Of a DNA stretch of 64,000 bases, positions 45,965 through 56,000 are shown piece after piece. Source of the stretch: Globodera rostochiensis (Eukaryota > Nematoda > Chromadorea > Rhabditida > Heteroderidae); the NCBI GenBank assembly GCA_018350325.1, contig JAEVLN010000037.1:1-64000 (forward strand), in the 5' to 3' direction. The position numbers were made by a program, and so were the translations under genes. The stretch's first letter is position 1; the number at the start of each line of letters is the position of its first letter. A model generated the notes under the pieces. The model was not told the origin of the DNA and did not search any database. It saw nothing but the letters and a program-made list of their open reading frames with translations.

Positions 45965-48900
45965 ATGTCGGGCAGGATCCGATCCAGTCTGGGAGTCGCC
46001 CTCAAGACTTTGCGCAACCATGTTCATCTCGCGTCACGGCTGCTGAGGCAGGAGATGAGTCAAGAAATAACCAACAAGCTAAGGATGGAACGCAACCACT
46101 TGCGAACCAGCCTGGCGCGCGTAGAGGAGTACAATCGGCAATGGCACGATGTCATCGACACTCTGCAGGATGACGCCCGAGACGCCGAGGAACTCATCTA
46201 CAATAACTTCCCGCCGCGGGCAAGAGCGGAGGCGGTGGATGGCGAACCTTCCATTGAGGATAAGCACTTTCTCGAACAGTGCGAGGTGGCCAGAGAAGTC
46301 ATCACCATCATTACGGCGACTCTGATGGAAGAACAATCAGTGACTAATTCCCGTCAATCACTCGTCGGAGACAACGAGGCCGCGGACCACGGTGACTTCG
46401 CGGACGAAGACGCGGCAGACTCGGTCGAACTGGGCGCGAATGTCCGGACATTGCCCCGCCGACTGTTTCCGCAGCCTGCGGCAACGACGCGACCACCGCC
46501 GCCGCCACCGCCGCGAGTCAAGCTTCCGCCTCTCCGACTGCCGCAGTTCTCCGGGGATCCCAAAGATTGGCCCACGTTTTGGCAAATGTTCTCGTCTACA
46601 GTCGACTCGGAGCCAAGTTACGACAACATATTGAAGATGAGCCACCTCCTGTCACTGCTCGAGAAGCCGGTACGGAGTGTCGTGGCCGGCTATCTGCCAA
46701 CCAACGAAAATTATCCGCGCGTCATCCAACTGCTGAAGCGCCGTTACGGAGATCCGAGAGCGCTGAAGGAGTCGCTTCAGTCGGAGCTCTGCCATCTTCC
46801 ACCAGCGGGAGAGTCAGTGGCGAGCCTGCGCAAATTCCACGACGTGGTGGAGCGCGTATGCCGCCAACTCGCGGACCACGGGATCAAAGACGACACTTGG
46901 GTCGTCTTCGCCGTCAAGGAGCGGTTGCCACGTGCCATTCTGGCCAAACTGATCGAGAAGGAGCGCGAAACCGGACGAGATTGGGACAGCGAATCGTGGA
47001 GAAGGGAGCTGGACCAAGTCATTTCGGTCAGAGAAGAGGTCCAACGATGCCGTGGCGGACGTGAAGACGATCAACCGCCGCGGCGCGACAAGCGACCGCC
47101 GTTCAAACCGCATCCCGAGACGACTCGATCATTCCCTGCCACCAACCAAAACCGGAATCCCGGAAACAATCCGAGCCGAGACTCCGGCCGTCACTGTTCA
47201 CTGTGTCAAGGCCCGCACGTGCCGAGCAAGTGCCCGAAGTACAACAATCCGCAAGCCCGAAGCGACCGACTCAGAGAGCAAAACCGGTGCCTCAACTGCC
47301 TTCGAGACGGCCACCGAATCACCGACTGCCCGTCGTCCAGCCGGTGCAGCCGTTGTACCGGCAAACATCACTTTATGGTCTGCTTTGCCCGCGACGTGTC
47401 CGCAACGACCAAGCAGAGACCAAAACAGCTGGCGAAGTGGCAATTCAAGCCGCAACCGTCCAACACCAAGCCGTCACTGATGCGAGGGCCGACTCAAATG
47501 CACTCCGTCGTTGAGAACCAGCAAGCGGAAAGAAACCCCCCGGATAGTTCGGTCGTCGCTACGGCCGTTGGCGTCCCCCAAAAGAAGCCGCACGCCTACC
47601 TCATGACGAAGAAGCTGATCGTAACGGCACGGGGACGGAAAGACAAAATCCCGGTGTTCGTCTTCTTCGACACCGGCAGTCAGACGAGCTTCATCACCAG
47701 CCGACTAGTGGAGAAGCTCCAGCCTCCCAGAGGCCACAAGACGGACCAGCTCGAGGTCCACGGATTCGGAGGATCGCAGTCGGAACCTCTGAAGATCCGC
47801 TCGCCAACGTACGTCGTTAAGCTCAGACGAGAGGACGGTGACTGGGAAGAAGTCGTGCTCAACCGAACCGATGAGATTGCGACGCCATTCGATATGGTCG
47901 ACTGGAACGAAAACGACGTTCTCGACCCGCCATTCGCCGACGAACCATTGGCAATGGACTACTCAAGGGAGCAACCGGATATCATGATCGGAATTCGACA
48001 GTTCTGGCAATTCTTCATGGCTCGGGAAAAGGAACTCGCGCCGGGACTGTTCCTGATCCGTACCGTCTTCGGGTCAATGGTCGGCGGCGAAACCGAGCTC
48101 GGCCGCGCCTCGACGCCGGCCACGTCGCTATCACTGATGGCCGTTCACTCCAGCAATCAGGAGCAAATGCCGACATCAAACGCAATCGAAGCATTTTGGA
48201 ACTTGGAATCAATCGGAATTTGCGACGACCCGGCGCAGGACGACGACGCGACGGCGTTGACACTGCTGGAGCAGTCCATCACCCAAGCAAAGGACGGCCG
48301 ATACTCCGTCCAATGGCCATGGAAAGAGCGGAACCCTCCGCTTGAATCCAACTTTCGACTGGCCTACAGTCGACTGTCGTCAATCCTCAACAAACTGCAA
48401 GGAACCGATATTCTGCGCCAATACGACGAGAAAATCCGCGAGCAACTCAAGGACGGGGTCATCGAAGAAGCCCAACGCAATCCTCACGCTTTGGAGCATT
48501 ACCTACCGCACCACGGAGTGGTCACGCACAAATTACGAATCGTCTACGACGCCAGTGCCCACCGAAAAGGGAGCCCTTCGCTCAATGAATGCCTCTACCG
48601 GGGCCCCGTGCTGTTACCCGATTTGGCCGGTCTACTCCTCCGGTTTCGGTGCCCCAAGTTTCCCGTTCTCGCCGACATTCAAGCGGCCTTCCTCACCATC
48701 GCGGTGGACCCCACGGATCGCGAGGTGTGCAAGTTTTTGTGGGCACGCGACCCAAAACGACCACTCGACGCTTCCAATTTGGCCGTCTACCGCTTCCGAC
48801 GGGTGGCATTCGGCATCATCTGCAGCCCAACCATTTTGGCCGTGGTCATCCGCCATCATTTGAGGAAGTACGGGAGGGAAATCTCGTCTATGTTCGACAA

Positions 48901-49036
48901 CTTGTACGTCGACAATCTGTTACTGGAGTGCGAGACGGTCGACGAAGCACGGGAGCGCTGTAAATCGGCAAAGAAAGTGTTCGCCGACGCGCAGATGAAT
49001 CTGCGAGAATTCGTCTCCAACTCACCCGAATCATGA
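45965..49036 (+). pseudogene. Truncated gag-pro-RT frame of the partial copy
   Basis: 1,023 codons identical in translation to the start of the 3,513-codon frame, through the Gag-like N-terminus, zinc knuckles, DTGS protease and RT to the YVDN box. A one-base deletion (CACCCGAA against CACCCGGAA in the full copy) ends the frame 14 bp before the junction. RNase H, integrase and everything downstream are absent, so it cannot support replication alone. Confidence 0.9.
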
Positions 49037-49052
49037 ACGGAATCCCTAAGGA

Positions 49053-49109
49053 CTCTTCGCGCATGATGTGCTCACAGCAGATGGTGAAATGAAGTTGGCA
49101 GCCTGTGGC
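49053..49109 (+). repeat. Second copy of the host flank between the two retroelement copies
   Basis: This matches 45004-45061 except for one inserted C (CTCTTCGCGC against CTCTTGCGC) and one deleted C (CTCACAGCAG against CTCACCAGCAG). It ends in the GTGGC target site. It marks the unit boundary of the tandem duplication. Confidence 0.9.
49105..49109. other. Target-site duplication, left (GTGGC)
   Basis: Five bases directly before the 5' LTR of the full element, matched by 61133-61137 directly after the 3' LTR. Five bases is the usual length for BEL/Pao. It also occurs at 45057-45061 because the flank was duplicated. Confidence 0.92.
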
Positions 49110-49668
49110 TGTCGCGGAACCGCGACGATCGATCTCCCATTTCGGGGAGAGCGGATCAGGCCACGCCCCTTCCCACCCCCCGGCCAAGCTCTCCCACCAC
49201 TTTCCCCATTTCATTTCTCATTTCATTCCATCATTTTATCCCCCGGCTGGCTCTAATTCCTCCGTTCAAATCTATTCCCCCAAAATACCCGCTCATTCGA
49301 CCAACTCGTTCCCCATCATTCGACTCTTCTCAGTCGACTGTTTTCACAGTCGACTATCTCCTCTTCACATCCCCCATTTTTCACCTTGTAATCAGGGTGA
49401 GGTTTAATTACCCAAGTTTGAGGTTCATTGGAAATAAATATCTGGCACTATTGATTTCCCCCCTCAACTTGGCTCAGTCGGCGGATCACCAATCAGCGTC
49501 TCCTGAGACTTGGACAGTCTCAGCCTTGGTCACACGGGTCGACTCATCACTTCCGAGTCGACTCATCCTAAAGACTCCTGCCCCGGAGTCTTGTCCGCCG
49601 ACCCAATCAACTCGAAATCGCGTCGCCCCCCACCACCGTTGCAACCATCACCACCGGGGTTTGCGACA
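49110..49668 (+). repeat. 5' LTR of the full element
   Basis: 559 bp with terminal inverted repeats TGTCGC/GCGACA. The first 17 bases contain a perfect hairpin, GTCGCGG-AA-CCGCGAC. The body is pyrimidine-rich and has several GTCGAC hexamers. AATAAA at about 49432-49437 is a candidate polyadenylation signal or TATA-like region, and CAGGGTGAGG at about 49393 resembles a splice donor. Transcription start and R-region limits cannot be fixed by reading. Confidence 0.92.
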
Positions 49669-49675
49669 GATTTTT

Positions 49676-49693
49676 TGGTGCAACGGCCGGGAA
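49676..49693 (+). promoter_or_regulatory. Primer-binding site, tRNA-Gly type
   Basis: TGGTGCAACGGCCGGGAA starts 8 bp after the 5' LTR. Animal tRNA-Gly(GCC) 3' ends give the complement TGGTGCATTGGCCGGGAA, so 16 of 18 positions agree, with the mismatches at positions 8 and 9. Reverse transcription would start here. Confidence 0.75.
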
Positions 49694-49893
49694 CTGGATC
49701 CACTTGCGAAGTCTGCATCCAACCCCCCGCCGTCGGTCCAGCAACTGCGCGTGTTTGCTGCACCAGCGACTGCGTGTGTCGCATACCACCACTGAACTAC
49801 CGTTCGACGCCGCCCGTGAGCGTGAACGGACCGAATCGCCAAGCGCCTGCGTGTGTACGCCTGCTGTACTCTGAGCACCTGCCAGACCAGCTA

Positions 49894-49970
49894 TCGTCGA
49901 CTCATCTTGTCGACCGCTTTCTCGTCGACTCATCTTGTCGACAGCTCGTTCGTCGACTCATCTTGTCGAC
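49894..49970 (+). promoter_or_regulatory. Three GTCGAC hairpin repeats in the 5' leader
   Basis: A 21-base unit with GTCGAC, a 7-base spacer (TCATCTT) and GTCGAC again occurs three times at 28-base spacing (49894, 49922, 49950), 43-119 bp before the Gag start codon. Each unit can form a 6-bp hairpin, and GTCGAC is self-complementary, so intermolecular pairing is possible. A role in dimerisation or packaging is inference. Confidence 0.7.
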
Positions 49971-50012
49971 CGCGGCAACTCAACGCGTTGACCACTGCCT
50001 CTGACGTCAATT

Positions 50013-53000
50013 ATGTCGGGCAGGATCCGATCCAGTCTGGGAGTCGCCCTCAAGACTTTGCGCAACCATGTTCATCTCGCGTCACGGCTGCTGAGGCAGG
50101 AGATGAGTCAAGAAATAACCAACAAGCTAAGGATGGAACGCAACCACTTGCGAACCAGCCTGGCGCGCGTAGAGGAGTACAATCGGCAATGGCACGATGT
50201 CATCGACACTCTGCAGGATGACGCCCGAGACGCCGAGGAACTCATCTACAATAACTTCCCGCCGCGGGCAAGAGCGGAGGCGGTGGATGGCGAACCTTCC
50301 ATTGAGGATAAGCACTTTCTCGAACAGTGCGAGGTGGCCAGAGAAGTCATCACCATCATTACGGCGACTCTGATGGAAGAACAATCAGTGACTAATTCCC
50401 GTCAATCACTCGTCGGAGACAACGAGGCCGCGGACCACGGTGACTTCGCGGACGAAGACGCGGCAGACTCGGTCGAACTGGGCGCGAATGTCCGGACATT
50501 GCCCCGCCGACTGTTTCCGCAGCCTGCGGCAACGACGCGACCACCGCCGCCGCCACCGCCGCGAGTCAAGCTTCCGCCTCTCCGACTGCCGCAGTTCTCC
50601 GGGGATCCCAAAGATTGGCCCACGTTTTGGCAAATGTTCTCGTCTACAGTCGACTCGGAGCCAAGTTACGACAACATATTGAAGATGAGCCACCTCCTGT
50701 CACTGCTCGAGAAGCCGGTACGGAGTGTCGTGGCCGGCTATCTGCCAACCAACGAAAATTATCCGCGCGTCATCCAACTGCTGAAGCGCCGTTACGGAGA
50801 TCCGAGAGCGCTGAAGGAGTCGCTTCAGTCGGAGCTCTGCCATCTTCCACCAGCGGGAGAGTCAGTGGCGAGCCTGCGCAAATTCCACGACGTGGTGGAG
50901 CGCGTATGCCGCCAACTCGCGGACCACGGGATCAAAGACGACACTTGGGTCGTCTTCGCCGTCAAGGAGCGGTTGCCACGTGCCATTCTGGCCAAACTGA
51001 TCGAGAAGGAGCGCGAAACCGGACGAGATTGGGACAGCGAATCGTGGAGAAGGGAGCTGGACCAAGTCATTTCGGTCAGAGAAGAGGTCCAACGATGCCG
51101 TGGCGGACGTGAAGACGATCAACCGCCGCGGCGCGACAAGCGACCGCCGTTCAAACCGCATCCCGAGACGACTCGATCATTCCCTGCCACCAACCAAAAC
51201 CGGAATCCCGGAAACAATCCGAGCCGAGACTCCGGCCGTCACTGTTCACTGTGTCAAGGCCCGCACGTGCCGAGCAAGTGCCCGAAGTACAACAATCCGC
51301 AAGCCCGAAGCGACCGACTCAGAGAGCAAAACCGGTGCCTCAACTGCCTTCGAGACGGCCACCGAATCACCGACTGCCCGTCGTCCAGCCGGTGCAGCCG
51401 TTGTACCGGCAAACATCACTTTATGGTCTGCTTTGCCCGCGACGTGTCCGCAACGACCAAGCAGAGACCAAAACAGCTGGCGAAGTGGCAATTCAAGCCG
51501 CAACCGTCCAACACCAAGCCGTCACTGATGCGAGGGCCGACTCAAATGCACTCCGTCGTTGAGAACCAGCAAGCGGAAAGAAACCCCCCGGATAGTTCGG
51601 TCGTCGCTACGGCCGTTGGCGTCCCCCAAAAGAAGCCGCACGCCTACCTCATGACGAAGAAGCTGATCGTAACGGCACGGGGACGGAAAGACAAAATCCC
51701 GGTGTTCGTCTTCTTCGACACCGGCAGTCAGACGAGCTTCATCACCAGCCGACTAGTGGAGAAGCTCCAGCCTCCCAGAGGCCACAAGACGGACCAGCTC
51801 GAGGTCCACGGATTCGGAGGATCGCAGTCGGAACCTCTGAAGATCCGCTCGCCAACGTACGTCGTTAAGCTCAGACGAGAGGACGGTGACTGGGAAGAAG
51901 TCGTGCTCAACCGAACCGATGAGATTGCGACGCCATTCGATATGGTCGACTGGAACGAAAACGACGTTCTCGACCCGCCATTCGCCGACGAACCATTGGC
52001 AATGGACTACTCAAGGGAGCAACCGGATATCATGATCGGAATTCGACAGTTCTGGCAATTCTTCATGGCTCGGGAAAAGGAACTCGCGCCGGGACTGTTC
52101 CTGATCCGTACCGTCTTCGGGTCAATGGTCGGCGGCGAAACCGAGCTCGGCCGCGCCTCGACGCCGGCCACGTCGCTATCACTGATGGCCGTTCACTCCA
52201 GCAATCAGGAGCAAATGCCGACATCAAACGCAATCGAAGCATTTTGGAACTTGGAATCAATCGGAATTTGCGACGACCCGGCGCAGGACGACGACGCGAC
52301 GGCGTTGACACTGCTGGAGCAGTCCATCACCCAAGCAAAGGACGGCCGATACTCCGTCCAATGGCCATGGAAAGAGCGGAACCCTCCGCTTGAATCCAAC
52401 TTTCGACTGGCCTACAGTCGACTGTCGTCAATCCTCAACAAACTGCAAGGAACCGATATTCTGCGCCAATACGACGAGAAAATCCGCGAGCAACTCAAGG
52501 ACGGGGTCATCGAAGAAGCCCAACGCAATCCTCACGCTTTGGAGCATTACCTACCGCACCACGGAGTGGTCACGCACAAATTACGAATCGTCTACGACGC
52601 CAGTGCCCACCGAAAAGGGAGCCCTTCGCTCAATGAATGCCTCTACCGGGGCCCCGTGCTGTTACCCGATTTGGCCGGTCTACTCCTCCGGTTTCGGTGC
52701 CCCAAGTTTCCCGTTCTCGCCGACATTCAAGCGGCCTTCCTCACCATCGCGGTGGACCCCACGGATCGCGAGGTGTGCAAGTTTTTGTGGGCACGCGACC
52801 CAAAACGACCACTCGACGCTTCCAATTTGGCCGTCTACCGCTTCCGACGGGTGGCATTCGGCATCATCTGCAGCCCAACCATTTTGGCCGTGGTCATCCG
52901 CCATCATTTGAGGAAGTACGGGAGGGAAATCTCGTCTATGTTCGACAACTTGTACGTCGACAATCTGTTACTGGAGTGCGAGACGGTCGACGAAGCACGG

Positions 53001-56000
53001 GAGCGCTGTAAATCGGCAAAGAAAGTGTTCGCCGACGCGCAGATGAATCTGCGAGAATTCGTCTCCAACTCACCCGGAATCATGAACGGAATCCCTAAGG
53101 AGGACCGCCTGGAAGTCGACCGATCAGCCAAGGTGCTGGGAGTCCATTGGCACCTGGAACCAGACGTCATCCGATTCGACTTTCCGACGGCCAACGACAA
53201 ACAACCTCTTTCGCGCCGAACCGTACTGAGCGTAATGGCCAGCCTGTACGACCCCACTGGGCTTGTCACGCCATGCATACTCCCTGCAAAGCTGCTGTTC
53301 CAAGAGCTGTGGGAAGAGTCGCACGGATGGGACGACCCGTTATCCGAGCCAGCAAGCCTTAAATGGAAAGCCGCCCTGAACAATTGGACAGGCCGCTTCA
53401 TCGACGTCCCACGCCGGACCATGCTCGCCCACGACTCCGATCTGCAGCTACACACGTTCGTGGACGCGTCCAGCTCATCATTCGCAGCTGCCGTTTATCT
53501 CCGAAGCGGCGCTCTCGGGCTAACGACGGTGCGCCTCGCGTTCTCCAAAAGTCGACTCAAACCAAGGAAAGCCGGAAAGACACTCACTATTCCTCGCATG
53601 GAGCTGCTCGCCATCCTGATTGGCGTCCGAGCTGCGCACTTTGTCGCTAAAGAGCTGAGAAGAGACGTAAAAGCTACCCACCTGTGGAGCGACAGCCAGA
53701 TTGCCCTGTCGTGGATCAACAACACTGAAACGCAGCCAGTCTTCATTGAAAGACGACTCAGGGAGATCCGACGACACCAGCAAACGACCTTTCACTACGT
53801 CCGAACCGACTGTAACCCCGCAGACGTTGCGACTCGCGGGGCCACCCCCGAAGAGCTCAGTCGACACCATCTCTGGTGGCACGGACCGAGCTGGCTGGAG
53901 GGCTCGGAATCGGGCTGGCCCAACGAATTAACCTTCAACCTCACGTCCGCAGAGGACGCGGAGACCGACTGTACTCCGGCTAACCGGACCAGCGATGAGC
54001 TAGAAACGGGAATTTTCGTTACAACCGAAGCGAAGAGACGAATCCCACAGAAAAACCCAGCGAAGGGCGAACGACCGGAGCTCGTTATCGACGCCACGCG
54101 ATTCCACAGTTGGCCCCGTCTGATCAAAACGACCGCCTTCGTCATTCGGTTCGCCACCTTACTTCGGCCTGGTCACTCAACCATCACAGTCAAAGGACCC
54201 TTCACGGCCGACGACTTTGATTTGGCGGAAAACTTCCTCATCAGACAGGAGCAACGACGTTTCCAAGTGGAAAGCGCGAATTCACACACCGCGACGGACG
54301 AGAAAGGAGTCGTCCGGCTGACGACCCGACTCTCAGCGGTTGGCAAGACCGCACCAGGCCTTGCCCAACCAGTCATTTTGCCTTCGGAATCGCCCCTCAC
54401 GGGTCACATCCTCAACCGGATTCATGCGTCCCTCCATCATGCCGGAGTCGACTGGACGCTCACCGAATTCCTCCGCAGCTATTGGTGTCCGAAGGCCCGG
54501 AGAATCGCCCGAAAGATTCTCAACGAGTGTCTATCCTGCCGCAGAATGGCATCACATTCATTCGTTCGACCCGACATGCCTCCGCTGCCCACAGACCGAG
54601 TCATCCGACATGCGCCATTCGAATCAACGGGAGTCGATTATTTGGGCCCGACTACTGCACGAGTGGCCGGCCAACCGACAAAAGTTTGGATAGTACTTCT
54701 TACATGCCTCACGACGCGTGCTGTTTACCTGGAGCCGACTACAGACCTCTCCACCGCTTCGTTCCTCAACGTCCTGCGACGATTTATCAGCAGAAGAGGA
54801 AGACCAAACCGGATGTTGAGCGACAACGGAGGACAATTCGTGCTCGCAGACAAGACCCTGAAGGAGGTGCTGTCCCCGCTAGCCGGCAACGAAGTGACGG
54901 AGAAGCTCGCCCTCAATGGAATCGACTGGAAATTCATACCGTCACTTAGCCCTTGGGCAGGCGGACTCTACGAACGACTCGTCGCACTCGTGAAATCCTG
55001 CTTCAAAAGGACGTTGGGACGGCGTATCTTGGAATACGACCAGTTTTCTACCTTCACGGCGGAAGTGGAAGCCGTCCTTAACCAACGGCCAATCTCATTC
55101 GTTTCGGGCGAAGAAGATGCGCCCCTGGCCCTTCGACCAGTGGACTTCCTTCAACCAAATGCAGTCATCTCGCTGGATATTGACGCCGCGGAAAATTGGG
55201 AGGACGACAGACGACTCCCTCAGCACCGCAAATTGGCAATTCTGTGGAAAAGCACGGCGGAACGACTGGATCACTTTTGGGAGCGATGGTCAACCGACTA
55301 CTTGACAATTCTGCGTGAGCGCGCGCAGTGGAAACACAAAGGTCCTCGACTCCAGACCCACGCCTCTCCTCAACTCGGGGAAGTCGTACTGATTGAAGAG
55401 GACTTTCGGCCACGCAACCTTTGGCCTTTGGGTCGAATCATCGAGCTGAATGGCAACGACACCAACGTCAGGAGTGTCCAGCTAAAAACAGCCAACGGGC
55501 GGATTTTGACTCGGCCGGTCAGCCGACTCTACCCGTTGGAAATCTTTCGAAGCGAGGCCGACAGAGCGCCAACGACGCCGGCCAACCCAGCCCAGACACG
55601 AGAAAAGGGCGACCGCTTCACCGAACCACACCAATCAAAGGGACAGGCGCCACCGGAGCATCCAATGACCACCCGGTCAAAGACGCGGAAGGGCATGGAC
55701 CAGTCGGGAGTGACACTGGCAACCACGCTTAGTTTCCTTTGCCTCATCCTCCCGGCTCTGGCCAACAACGGATTCCCGAGCAGCCGAATCGACTGCTTTT
55801 CGCGCGGTATAATCGTCAGCAGCCCACCGGACATCGTCAAAGAAGAAATTTGCTGTGAGGGCAGCTGCCTCATCCGACAGGCAACTCGGAACTTCACGTA
55901 TGAATTACCGCCCGAACTGCTGCTGAACGACTACTCTTGCTACGGACATTTCTGGACCAGCAAAAGCCAATCGTCTGCTGTCCATGCCATGTGTACCGCC

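Larger units (their letters stand above)
45062..49052 (+). mobile_element. Partial tandem copy of the BEL/Pao endogenous retrovirus
   Basis: This is LTR plus leader plus the 5' third of the polyprotein, apparently identical to 49110-53100 at a constant 4,048-bp offset. It breaks off just after the RT domain and continues directly into a second copy of the 58-bp host flank (49053-49109) that precedes the full element. It has no 3' LTR. The structure is a tandem duplication of flank-LTR-gag-pro-RT, not a separate insertion. Confidence 0.9.

Noticed and set aside
49895..49972. CRISPR-like array (regular 28-bp spacing of repeats in the leader)
   Set aside because: Only three units, with very short spacers, in a eukaryotic retroelement leader; no cas genes and the context is clearly a retrovirus.
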